Assembly: GCF_000023145.1 (NCBI RefSeq)
Contig: NC_012704.1
Location: forward strand, 558,001 to 622,000
From: Corynebacterium kroppenstedtii DSM 44385
GTDB lineage: Bacteria > Actinomycetota > Actinomycetes > Mycobacteriales > Mycobacteriaceae
Reading direction: 5' to 3'
DNA: 64,000 nt
Position numbers and translations under genes: made by a program
Part shown: piece after piece, positions 56,273-64,000 of the stretch
Position numbering within the stretch: position 1 is the first letter of the stretch
Layout of the letters: every line of letters begins with the position of its first letter
Notes under the pieces: generated by a model
Told to the model about the DNA's origin: nothing
The model's database searches: none
The model's input: only the letters and a program-made list of their open reading frames with translations

Positions 56273-57142
56273 ATGAGTCAGGATAATTCTTCCTATCGCG
56301 GCGGGATCGTCGTCGCGGGAACGCCATTAGGCAACATCGACGACGCGTCGCCACGGCTGCGTCATGCCCTCGCCACCGCGGATGTTGTCGCAGCAGAAGA
56401 CACCCGCCGGGCACGCAATCTTGCCAATGCGTTGGGCATCGACATCTCCGGGTATCTGGTGTCGAATTTTGACCACAATGAATCCAGCCGCGTCGATGCT
56501 CTCATCAAAGAAGCCCAGCGTGGCAGAACTGTCCTCATCATTTCCGACGCCGGCATGCCCGTGATTTCCGACCCCGGGTTCCCCGTTGTGGAACGAGCCC
56601 ACGACGAGGGCATCCACGTGGGCTGTATCCCGGGCCCCTCGGCCGTGACCACCGCGCTGGCGATGTCGGGCCTTCACGTCGGCACGTTCTGTTTTGACGG
56701 TTTCGTGCCGCGCAAGGCCGGGGCGCGTCGGGAGTGGTTATCGTCGTTAGTCACAGAACGACGCGCCTGTGTGTTCTTCGAGTCGCCTCACCGCATTGAA
56801 GAGACTTTGAACGCGGCGGTGGAGATTCTCGGTGGCGATCGCCGTGCCGCTGTGTGCCGTGAACTTACCAAGCTCTATGAGGAGGTTCGTCGCGGGACGC
56901 TGGAGGAGCTTGCCTCCTGGGCTGCGGAGGGGATCCGTGGTGAGATCACCGTCGTCCTGGAAGGTGCTCGTGACGCAAATACTCATCCGCCGGTGGAAGA
57001 CCTCATTGATGATGTTGAAGCGCGTGTGCGGGCTGACGGTCTTCGTCTCAAGGACGCGTGCAAAGTTGTCGCTGACCAGTGGGGGATGCGGAAAAAGGAT
57101 CTTTATGAGGCCGTCGTCGACGCCAGAAAGGCGAGTGAATAG
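56273..57142 (+). CDS. rsmI: 16S rRNA (cytidine-1402-2'-O) methyltransferase
   Basis: A 289-residue SAM enzyme of the tetrapyrrole-methylase fold that 2'-O-methylates C1402 in the decoding centre. It shows GGIVVAGTPLGNIDDASPR, AEDTRRARNLANAL, LISDAGMPVISDPGF, CIPGPSAVTTALAMSGL and VFFESPHRIEETL. I choose the ATG at 56273; the upstream frame overlaps the pmt promoter. A TAGACA hexamer lies close to the ATG and no ribosome binding site is seen, suggesting a leaderless message. Confidence 0.95.
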   Translation: MSQDNSSYRGGIVVAGTPLGNIDDASPRLRHALATADVVAAEDTRRARNLANALGIDISGYLVSNFDHNESSRVDALIKEAQRGRTVLIISDAGMPVISDPGFPVVERAHDEGIHVGCIPGPSAVTTALAMSGLHVGTFCFDGFVPRKAGARREWLSSLVTERRACVFFESPHRIEETLNAAVEILGGDRRAAVCRELTKLYEEVRRGTLEELASWAAEGIRGEITVVLEGARDANTHPPVEDLIDDVEARVRADGLRLKDACKVVADQWGMRKKDLYEAVVDARKASE

Positions 57143-57212
57143 GTGGAGCTTAATAATTGCTGAAAACTGAGTAGCAATTGAATAAAAAAGAGTCCTGTTA
57201 CATAGTGGACGA

Positions 57213-58994
57213 ATGGACCATAAGAATATCGATCCTGAAGTCATTCTTGGTGACTATGATCCCGAAGTGCTGACAGGGGAGGGACAGCTCGGCATGTCCG
57301 ACGCTACCGACGACGCTCCCACCGACTGGAGAGTCGTAGGACCCGCGGCAGCACTCGTGCTCGCTGTCATCCTATGGGGACTTATCGCGCCCAACGGGTT
57401 CGCGGAGTTCGCCTCTGACGCCCTGAGCTGGATCGTCAACAACCTTGGTTGGATGTTCGTCCTGTTCGGGACGGTCTTCGTCTTCTACATTTTGTCCATC
57501 GCGTTCTCGCGGTTCGGCTCCATCCGGTTAGGCCGCGACGATGAAGAACCCGAATTCTCGACGCCATCCTGGATTGCGATGATGTTCGCGGCAGGCATGG
57601 GAATCGGCCTGATGTTCTACGGCACGACAGAGCCGCTCACGTTCTTCCGCGAAGGTGTGCCCGGCTCAGAGCCTGAAGACCTGAACTCGGCATTTGCGTC
57701 GACACTGTTCCACTGGACTCTGCACCCCTGGGCAATCTACGCCATCGTGGGACTGGCCATCGCCTACGGCACCTTCCGCATGGGCCGTAAACAGCTGTTG
57801 TCCTCGGCGTTCATTCCGCTCATTGGCGCGAAGAGAGCCGAAGGCTGGATGGGTAAAACCATCGACGTCCTGGCCATTTTTGCCACTGTGTTCGGTACCG
57901 CCGCATCGCTGGGTCTGGGCGCGCTGCAGATCGGCTCAGGGATGGACGAAACCGGCATCATCCACAACCCGGGTACGCCGGTGCTGGTCGGTGTCGTGGT
58001 CATCCTGTCCCTGTTCTTCTTGGCATCCGCCGCGTCGGGCGTCGGCAAGGGAATTCAGTACATCTCGAATGCGAACATGGTCATGGCCGCCGTCCTGGGG
58101 ATTTTCGTGCTGATCGTGGGCCCGAGCGTCGTTATTCTGAATATGATCCCGACGGCATTCGGCAGCTACGTCCAGCAATTCTTCGAAATGGCTGCCCGCA
58201 CTGCCGACACCGATAATGGTACGGCCGGTAAATGGCTGGGCACCTGGACGATCTTCTACTGGGCATGGTGGGTCTCCTGGTCACCCTTCGTCGGAATGTT
58301 CATTGCCCGCATTTCGCGCGGACGCACCATCCGCGAGTTCGTCTGCGTGGTGTTGCTGGTTCCGTCGGCAATTACGGTGGTGTGGTTCTCCATCTTCGGT
58401 GGGACGGCTGTTCACCTGGAGGAAACTGGCCGCTCCATTTGGGGTGACGGTGATTCCACCCACCAGCTGTTCTCGCTGCTCAAGACCATGCCTGGGGCGC
58501 AGATCTTCTCCATCTTGGCGATGATTCTGCTTGCTACGTTCTTCATCACGTCCGCTGACTCGGCCTCGACGGTGATGGGCTCGATGTCCCAGAACGGCCG
58601 TATTGTTGCCGACGTTCGCGTCACGTGCCTGTGGGGTGTGCTCACCGCCGCAATCGGTGTTGTGCTGCTGGTTTCCGGCGGATCGGACGCGTTGAATAAC
58701 CTGCAGTCGGTCACGATTATTGCGGCGTCGCCCTTCCTCCTGATTATCATTGCACTGATGTTTGCGCTGGTGAAAGGGTTTAGGGAAGACCCTGTGTACT
58801 TGGATCACCGTGAGCACCGACGCTTCGCGTTGAAGCTTGCTCGCGAGCGACGGGTGGAGGCGGCTCATGCTGCGCGCCAGCGTCGTCGCGCTGACAAGAT
58901 CCGCGGAAAGGACCGGCGGTCTGAACAGACCTCTGAGCAAGCTACTGGCGGTTCGTCAGACGGACCGTCGACAGCGATGACGAGAGCTGACTAG
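57213..58994 (+). CDS. betP: Glycine betaine BCCT transporter (BetP-like)
   Basis: A 593-residue sodium-coupled osmoprotectant carrier with twelve helices. It has the glycine-rich [17 protein letters not shown] of helix 3 and [12 protein letters not shown]. The aromatic betaine site is [20 protein letters not shown] of helix 8, and [14 protein letters not shown] follows. As in C. glutamicum BetP, the N-terminal ~40 residues are acidic and the C-terminal ~60 are strongly basic, the parts that sense osmotic stress and cytoplasmic potassium. It follows rsmI, as in C. glutamicum. The basic tail here ends in a Ser/Thr/Gly-rich extension. Confidence 0.95.
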   Translation: MDHKNIDPEVILGDYDPEVLTGEGQLGMSDATDDAPTDWRVVGPAAALVLAVILWGLIAPNGFAEFASDALSWIVNNLGWMFVLFGTVFVFYILSIAFSRFGSIRLGRDDEEPEFSTPSWIAMMFAAGMGIGLMFYGTTEPLTFFREGVPGSEPEDLNSAFASTLFHWTLHPWAIYAIVGLAIAYGTFRMGRKQLLSSAFIPLIGAKRAEGWMGKTIDVLAIFATVFGTAASLGLGALQIGSGMDETGIIHNPGTPVLVGVVVILSLFFLASAASGVGKGIQYISNANMVMAAVLGIFVLIVGPSVVILNMIPTAFGSYVQQFFEMAARTADTDNGTAGKWLGTWTIFYWAWWVSWSPFVGMFIARISRGRTIREFVCVVLLVPSAITVVWFSIFGGTAVHLEETGRSIWGDGDSTHQLFSLLKTMPGAQIFSILAMILLATFFITSADSASTVMGSMSQNGRIVADVRVTCLWGVLTAAIGVVLLVSGGSDALNNLQSVTIIAASPFLLIIIALMFALVKGFREDPVYLDHREHRRFALKLARERRVEAAHAARQRRRADKIRGKDRRSEQTSEQATGGSSDGPSTAMTRAD

Positions 58995-59055
58995 CAGCTG
59001 ACTAGCTGAACCGTGGTGACGGCCGACGACTAGCCGTCGTCAATGAAGGAACACG

Positions 59056-59110
59056 AAAGACATCACGCCTGGTGAGGAACCTGAGGCCTCACGGGCGTGA
59101 TGTCTTTTAT
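59056..59110. terminator. Strong hairpin terminator overlapping the end of the Rrf2 gene
   Basis: Perfect 14-bp stem AAAGACATCACGCC / GGCGTGATGTCTTT with a nested GTGAGG / CCTCAC pairing in the loop, followed by TTTTATT on the plus strand. It ends betP transcription. About 40 of its bases are the last codons of the opposite Rrf2 gene, which must therefore also encode the structure. Confidence 0.85.
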
Positions 59111-59482
59111 TGCCACTGCATCCAAGGAAGCGAAAAACGCCTCCTGCGCCTGAGCTAATTCGTGCTGCAGCCGGCAGTTGACGTTAAAAGGGCAGGGGTG
59201 GGGGTGCTCGCAGTCGATCACCGGGCTCGGCCCCTCGAGGAAACGGACGATGGCCCCGACGGAATAATCCTCGGCGCCGTCGACCAAAGTGATTCCCCCT
59301 CCGCGGCCACGAGTGGCGTCGATAATGCCGAATTCCGTCAACCGCGATATGACCTTCGAAACATGGGTTCGCGGAGCGTTAATCGCTTCGGCTACCTCGC
59401 GGGCTGTTGTCCGCGCATTCCCTGACCCCACCATATGCATGAGGGCACGTAAACCGAGATCAGAGAACTTCGTAAGATTCAC
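59063..59482 (-). CDS. Rrf2-family regulator, NsrR-like
   Basis: A 139-residue regulator. The winged helix (residues 1-60: TAREVAEAINAPRTHVSKVI, then RGRGGGITL as the wing) is typical of Rrf2. Three cysteines, Cys91, Cys97 and Cys103 (DCEHPHPCPFNVNCRLQ), have spacing close to that of NsrR (91, 96, 102), so an iron-sulfur cluster sensing nitric oxide is likely. No hmp flavohaemoglobin gene is next to it, so its regulon is elsewhere. It starts at a GTG with TACGCT 6 bases upstream, which suits a leaderless message. Confidence 0.85.
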   Translation of the reverse strand: MNLTKFSDLGLRALMHMVGSGNARTTAREVAEAINAPRTHVSKVISRLTEFGIIDATRGRGGGITLVDGAEDYSVGAIVRFLEGPSPVIDCEHPHPCPFNVNCRLQHELAQAQEAFFASLDAVAIKDITPVRPQVPHQA

Positions 59483-59581
59483 AGTCTCAGCGTAGCGCCA
59501 CGGGCCAGGGCCAAAAAATACGAGAACCGGCCCGACGATTCACGCGTGGTTTCTGTGATCAACGCAGCATTGACGACGCCG

Positions 59582-60847
59582 CTACCAGCGTAAAGTCGAC
59601 GTTTTGGTCATGATCTCAGCCCATTCAGCGTCGGGAGTGGAGTCAATGGTGATCCCGCCGCCGGTGCCCAAAACCAGCTCGCCATTCACCCATTCCGCGG
59701 TGCGAATGGCCACATTCGCCACGATATCTCCCCAGTTTATCCCCACTGTTCCACAATGAATACCGCGCGCCACCGGCTCCCACTCGGCCAGATATTCCCG
59801 CGCCCGTAACTTCGGTGTGCCCGTCACCGACGCCGGCGGGAAACAGGCATCGATAATGCGGGAATCCCGCGCCGGCGACACATCGTCCACCTGCCCAGAC
59901 ACCGTCGATACGAGATGCCACACCCCCGGTGCCGGGACGACCTTCAGCAACGAGGGCACGGTCACATCCCTGCACACGCGGCTGAGGTCATTGCGGACAA
60001 GGTCCACAATCATGATGTTCTCCGCAACATCCTTCCTGCTCCGCGCGAGTTCCTCGGGATCGCGATCGATGGGAATAGTCCCTTTAATTGGCGACGACCA
60101 CACCGTGGAGCCCCTGCGTTCCAGAAACAGTTCGGGGCTCAGCGAGGCAATGGCGCGGTCATTTGTTGCCAGGAACATCGCGTACCTGGGGCGGGTGCGA
60201 TGGACAGTCGAGAGCCACCACCGGGCGGCCTCGGCGCGCGACGTCATTGGCGTCCGAAACTGAGCGGAGATGCACGCTTGGTAGACCTCCCCGGCGCGAA
60301 TGGCGTCCAGGCAGCTGAGGACACCCCGGCGATGGGCCTCCCTGTCGCCGGTGCTCCAGTGCGTGGGTAGGGAGACCTCGTCAGCGGAGTGATAGTGGCG
60401 ACGATGATCCGCCGTAGCGAGGATTCCCGCAGCCCAATCGGGGTCGCCGTTGGTGAGCCATTCCCCGTCGCGTCGCCATATCACCTGGTGAGCGGTAACG
60501 CCCGCGGCATACACCGTGGGGTCGGGGTACGAGATGAAACCAAAACGAACGCCATTGCGGGGATCAGAAGCGGTCTCCGTCGATTCATCGTCGTTGTCAG
60601 AAGGGCTGGCGGAAGCAGCGAAAACTCCAGGTGGGGGCGCTAATGCCTCGTCCGGATCGCAGTAGGTGCATAACGCATCCGGTGCGATGACGGCCTCGAG
60701 CTCACCCCAGGCACCGATAGCCATCGCGGGGAGGTCGTCGTCGATAAGAAGTGATACACCCACATCGACGGGGTCCAGTGAGCTGTAACCAAGGCGTGTG
60801 ACGGAAGCAGGGTCGTCGTGAGGCGCGTCGAAGATGCCGGGGAGCAT
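59582..60847 (-). CDS. pabB: Aminodeoxychorismate synthase component I
   Basis: A 421-residue chorismate-using enzyme of the anthranilate synthase component I family. It has [57 protein letters not shown] and [15 protein letters not shown]. The Lys in PIKGT marks aminodeoxychorismate synthases (anthranilate synthases have Ala), so the product is for folate. The N-terminal ~180 residues are less conserved. It is divergent from metG and overlaps none of it; the partner PabA is not in the window. Confidence 0.9.
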   Translation of the reverse strand: MLPGIFDAPHDDPASVTRLGYSSLDPVDVGVSLLIDDDLPAMAIGAWGELEAVIAPDALCTYCDPDEALAPPPGVFAASASPSDNDDESTETASDPRNGVRFGFISYPDPTVYAAGVTAHQVIWRRDGEWLTNGDPDWAAGILATADHRRHYHSADEVSLPTHWSTGDREAHRRGVLSCLDAIRAGEVYQACISAQFRTPMTSRAEAARWWLSTVHRTRPRYAMFLATNDRAIASLSPELFLERRGSTVWSSPIKGTIPIDRDPEELARSRKDVAENIMIVDLVRNDLSRVCRDVTVPSLLKVVPAPGVWHLVSTVSGQVDDVSPARDSRIIDACFPPASVTGTPKLRAREYLAEWEPVARGIHCGTVGINWGDIVANVAIRTAEWVNGELVLGTGGGITIDSTPDAEWAEIMTKTSTLRW

Positions 60848-60985
60848 AAAAATACTGTAACTGTCGGCGTGGGCGTCGGCCTGAACTGCCGGTGGGGACG
60901 TCGGAGGCCTACGACGGGCACTAAGCGAGCACTAAGACTGCCCTTCATGTCGGTAAAATTTGCAGCGCGTTGTAGCCTAGACGGT

Positions 60986-62824
60986 ATGTCTGCACCCATA
61001 CTTACGTCTGTCGCCTGGCCCTATGCCAATGGGCCCCGCCACATCGGACACGTCGCCGGTTTCGGTGTTCCCTCCGACGTTTTTGCCCGTTACCAGCGAA
61101 TGCGTGGGCGCGACGTACTCATGGTCTCCGGCACTGATGAGCACGGAACTCCGCTCTTGGTTCAGGCGGAAAAAGAAGGCGTCAGTGTGCAGCAACTTGC
61201 CGATACATACAACAAGCAAATCGTTGAAGACCTGGCCGGACTTGGTCTTTCCTATGACCTCTTTACCAGGACGACGACGCGCAACCACTACGCCATCGTC
61301 CAGGAGCTTTTCACGACGCTGTACTCCAACGGATACATGGTGAAGCAAACAACCCTGGGGGCGATTAGCCCGTCGACGGGACGCACGCTTCCGGACCGCT
61401 ACATCGAAGGCACCTGCCCGATCTGCGGCGCACCCGGCGCGCGCGGCGATCAGTGCGATACATGCGGCAACCAGCTGGACCCCGCCGACCTGATCGACTC
61501 CGTCTCAAAGATCAATGGCGAAACACCGAAGTTCGTGGAAACCGAGCACTTTTTGCTCGATCTGCCCGCACTCGCGGACGCGCTAGGGGAGTGGCTCGAA
61601 TCCCGCCAAGACTGGCGGCCCAACGTCCTCAAGTTCTCCCTGAACATCTTGAAGGACATCAAGCCCCGCGCGATGACACGCGACATCGACTGGGGTGTTC
61701 CCGTCCCCCTCGAAGGATGGGCCGATAACAAGTTCAAGAAGCTCTATGTGTGGTTCGACGCCGTCGTCGGATACCTGTCTGCGTCTATCGAGTGGGCTCA
61801 TCGCATCGGGGACCCGGACGCGTGGAAAAAGTGGTGGACCAACCCTGAGGCCAAGTCCTACTACTTCATGGGCAAGGACAACATCACCTTCCACTCCCAG
61901 ATTTGGCCCGCTGAAATGCTCGGATACCGCGGTCTCGGGTCACGTGGCGGCACGGAAGGCAAGTTGGGTGACCTTCAATTGCCGACGGAAGTCGTGTCGT
62001 CCGAATACCTCACCATGTCGGGCTCGAAGTTCTCGTCATCCAAGGGCGTGGTGATCTACGTGCAGGATTTCCTTCGCGAATTTGGCCCCGACCCGTTGCG
62101 CTACTTCATTGCTGTCGCCGGGCCGGAAAACAACGACACGGACTTCACCTGGGACGAATTCGTCCGACGTAACAACAACGAGCTAGCCAACTCGTGGGGC
62201 AACTTGATTAACCGCACGGTGTCCATGGCGGCGAAGAACTTCGGCGAAGTCCCCGATATTTCCGGGCTTGAGCTCACTGACGACGATAACGCTCTCCTCG
62301 ACCTCGCGGAGAAAACCTTCGACATCGTTGCGGACAATATCGAACATTCGCGTTTCCGCGCCGGGATTAACGAGGCCATGCATGTGGTCGGTGAGGCCAA
62401 TGCCTACATCGCTGCTCAGGAGCCGTGGAAACTGGCCAAGGATGAGGACCAGCGTGACCGCCTGGCCGTCGTTTTGCACACGGCGCTGCAGGTCGTGTCC
62501 GACTGCAATGTGCTGCTCACCCCGTATTTGCCACACGCTGCGCAGAAGGTACATGAAACCCTGGGGCGCACCGGCGAGTGGGCGGCCATGCCGCGAATCG
62601 ACGAAGTGACGGATGACACCCCGGTTGAGCTCATGGGGGTTGGCCTTCCCGAGGAAGGGCGGACCTACCACGTGATCACCGGTGAGTATTCCCACCAGCA
62701 AGCAGCTTGGAAACGTATCCCCATCGAAGCCGGCACGACACTGAAGAAGCCGAAGCCGATCTTCGCGAAGCTGGACCCCGAGTTGGCGGAAACCGGCCCG
62801 GAGTGGGCGCCCGTCGTCCACTAA
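60986..62824 (+). CDS. metG: Methionyl-tRNA synthetase
   Basis: A 612-residue class I synthetase. HIGH is literal in [10 protein letters not shown]. The zinc knuckle is [18 protein letters not shown] with four cysteines. [19 protein letters not shown] lies in the active site, and the KMSKS loop reads KFSSSKG. The helical anticodon domain ends the protein, and no C-terminal tRNA-binding domain is present. The start is the ATG at 60986; the open frame extends back to 60818 across pabB. TAGCCT lies 8 bases before the ATG with no ribosome binding site, suggesting a leaderless message. Confidence 0.96.
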   Translation: MSAPILTSVAWPYANGPRHIGHVAGFGVPSDVFARYQRMRGRDVLMVSGTDEHGTPLLVQAEKEGVSVQQLADTYNKQIVEDLAGLGLSYDLFTRTTTRNHYAIVQELFTTLYSNGYMVKQTTLGAISPSTGRTLPDRYIEGTCPICGAPGARGDQCDTCGNQLDPADLIDSVSKINGETPKFVETEHFLLDLPALADALGEWLESRQDWRPNVLKFSLNILKDIKPRAMTRDIDWGVPVPLEGWADNKFKKLYVWFDAVVGYLSASIEWAHRIGDPDAWKKWWTNPEAKSYYFMGKDNITFHSQIWPAEMLGYRGLGSRGGTEGKLGDLQLPTEVVSSEYLTMSGSKFSSSKGVVIYVQDFLREFGPDPLRYFIAVAGPENNDTDFTWDEFVRRNNNELANSWGNLINRTVSMAAKNFGEVPDISGLELTDDDNALLDLAEKTFDIVADNIEHSRFRAGINEAMHVVGEANAYIAAQEPWKLAKDEDQRDRLAVVLHTALQVVSDCNVLLTPYLPHAAQKVHETLGRTGEWAAMPRIDEVTDDTPVELMGVGLPEEGRTYHVITGEYSHQQAAWKRIPIEAGTTLKKPKPIFAKLDPELAETGPEWAPVVH

Positions 62825-62896
62825 GCCGGGGTTCTGTCCCAGTCACCGGGGATTCTCTCCCTGCTGGACGCGCCGTCTTCACCTATGGTGGGGGTC

Positions 62897-63919
62897 ATGA
62901 GCTCTTCTCAAACAGTAACTATCCCTAACACCATGCACGCGATCCGAGTATCCCACACGGGAGGGGCGGACGTCCTGGAATATAAGGATGACGTCCCCGT
63001 TCCCCAGCCCGGGCCCGGTGAGGTTTTGGTGAAGATCGACGCGGCCGGCGTCAACTACATCGACACCTATTTCCGTGAGGGGATTTACCCCACAGACATG
63101 CCCTACACACCAGGCGTTGAGGGCGTCGGACGCGTCGTCGCCAAGGGGGAGGACAATGGCGACGCTTCCTCCTCGGGCGAATTGTCCGTCGGAGATCGCG
63201 TCGCTTTCTATAACACGAACTGCTCGTATGCGGACTACGCGGCGGTTCCCGCGTCGGCAGCAGTGGCTATCGAGGAAACAATCGACGATCCGACGGCTGC
63301 GTCGTTAATGACGCAGGGGATTACGGCCCATTACCTTTCCGACGGCTGCTACTCGCTGGGCGAGGGCGACACGTGTGTCATTACCGCGGGTTCGGGTGGC
63401 GTCGGTTTGCTTCTGACACAGATGGCGAAAGCGCGGGGAGCCACTGTCATCAGCATCACCTCTACGGAGGAAAAGGCGCAGCTCTCGCGGGATAACGGCG
63501 CTGATTACACCATTAATTACGACGACTACTCGCCGGAGAAAATCCGTGAGTTGACGGATGGGCGTGGCGCGGACGTCGTGTATGACGGCGTGGGGAAGAC
63601 CACGTTTGATACGTCTATTCATTCGCTGCGGCCGACGGGAACGATGGTGTTGTTTGGTGCGGCGTCTGGCCCGGTGCCGCCGATTGATCCGCAACTGTTG
63701 AATGAGGCGGGGTCGGTCTTCCTGACCCGGCCGAGCATTAAGGATTGGACCTCGCGCCCGGGGGAGCTGCAATCGCGAGTTCAAGCGGTTGTTGGCATGG
63801 TTGCCAATGGCTCAGTGAAATTCCGCATTGGAGGGACGTTCCCGCTCTCTGAGGCACGCACAGCTCATGAGCAGCTGCAGGCGCGAAAGACGACGGGATC
63901 GTTGGTGCTTATCCCTTAG
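62897..63919 (+). CDS. Zinc-free quinone oxidoreductase (MDR family)
   Basis: A 340-residue NADPH-dependent reductase of the zeta-crystallin/QOR type. It shows PGPGEVLVKIDAAGVNYIDTYF, PYTPGVEGVGRVVAKG, the Rossmann loop AGSGGVGLLLTQMAKARGATV and ADVVYDGVGKTTFDTS. The zinc-binding cysteines of alcohol dehydrogenases are absent. An in-frame ATG 12 bases upstream (62885) is an alternative start; a G-rich run near the chosen ATG may act as the ribosome binding site. It follows metG on the same strand. Confidence 0.88.
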   Translation: MSSSQTVTIPNTMHAIRVSHTGGADVLEYKDDVPVPQPGPGEVLVKIDAAGVNYIDTYFREGIYPTDMPYTPGVEGVGRVVAKGEDNGDASSSGELSVGDRVAFYNTNCSYADYAAVPASAAVAIEETIDDPTAASLMTQGITAHYLSDGCYSLGEGDTCVITAGSGGVGLLLTQMAKARGATVISITSTEEKAQLSRDNGADYTINYDDYSPEKIRELTDGRGADVVYDGVGKTTFDTSIHSLRPTGTMVLFGAASGPVPPIDPQLLNEAGSVFLTRPSIKDWTSRPGELQSRVQAVVGMVANGSVKFRIGGTFPLSEARTAHEQLQARKTTGSLVLIP

Positions 63920-64000
63920 TTCCGCGTCAGCACGGCAACGAGGAACGTGCTGGTCTCGTCGTACGGATCCGCATTCCACGATGAGAACATGTGTTGTGGT
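63916..64000 (-). CDS. C-terminal end of a gene entering from the right edge
   Basis: On the minus strand 27 codons are open from the window edge to a TAA at 63916-63918, reading PQHMFSSWNADPYDETST then FLVAVLTRN. It converges on and overlaps the quinone oxidoreductase stop by 3 bases. The composition is protein-like, but the family cannot be named from so short a piece. Confidence 0.45.
   Translation of the reverse strand, partial: PQHMFSSWNADPYDETSTFLVAVLTRN

Overview
The window looks like chromosomal DNA of a Corynebacterium (order Mycobacteriales). This rests on gene content and order. Signs include a monofunctional chorismate mutase beside pgi and pcrA, a mycoredoxin-type CPFC protein, and the molybdopterin-like Glp / RimJ-type acetyltransferase / GlpR cell-division cluster. 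Others are pmt divergent from rsmI followed by a very BetP-like carrier, a cysteine-free set of ribosomal proteins, and DtxR-type iron boxes. The species cannot be fixed from the sequence alone.

Layout. 1-6.0 kb: end of a membrane protein, two hypotheticals, an SRPBCC protein, cobF, a glutaredoxin-like protein, folA-thyA and cysQ. 6.1-12.2 kb: an iron island with a PepSY membrane protein, a Tat lipoprotein binding protein behind a strong DtxR box, and a convergent three-gene FecCDE-type importer behind two weaker boxes. 12.2-23.0 kb: pgi, chorismate mutase, pcrA, an M23 peptidase, a PerM-like membrane protein, purN and purH. 23.1-27.0 kb: thiolase, RDD protein, CitE-like lyase and an AEC transporter. 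27.2-29.3 kb: rpmB-rpmG-rpsN-rpsR, and opposite them rpmE2 and rpmF. 29.4-39.0 kb: HtrA/PepD-like protease, MoaB-like protein, mscL, 5-FTHF cyclo-ligase, galU, glp, rimJ-like gene and glpR.

38.96-41.7 kb is the clearest accessory patch. A 5'-truncated epimerase abuts an IS3-type OrfA fragment, followed by an MFS transporter and a tRNA-Ala(CGC). 41.8-47.4 kb: a DJ-1/PfpI protein, DUF805 protein, MFS transporter, and a fepB-fes pair for catecholate siderophores. 47.5-51.3 kb: a NarL-type two-component system whose kinase has no visible membrane domain, divergent from an FtsX-type ABC exporter. 51.3-64 kb: a domain-swapped lipoate ligase, tandem DoxX genes, an orphan zinc-finger anti-sigma-like protein, pmt, rsmI, betP, an NsrR-like Rrf2 regulator, pabB, metG, a quinone oxidoreductase, and the end of a further gene.

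Most of the window is conserved core. The two iron modules probably work together: FepB and Fes have no permease beside them, while the FecCDE operon has no binding protein inside it. I found no CRISPR array, prophage or rRNA operon, and no convincing wholly new system. The best leads are the iron island architecture, the TM-less kinase with its ABC exporter, the degraded accessory patch, the duplicated element upstream of rpmE2, and the absence of MprAB-type genes before the HtrA-type protease.
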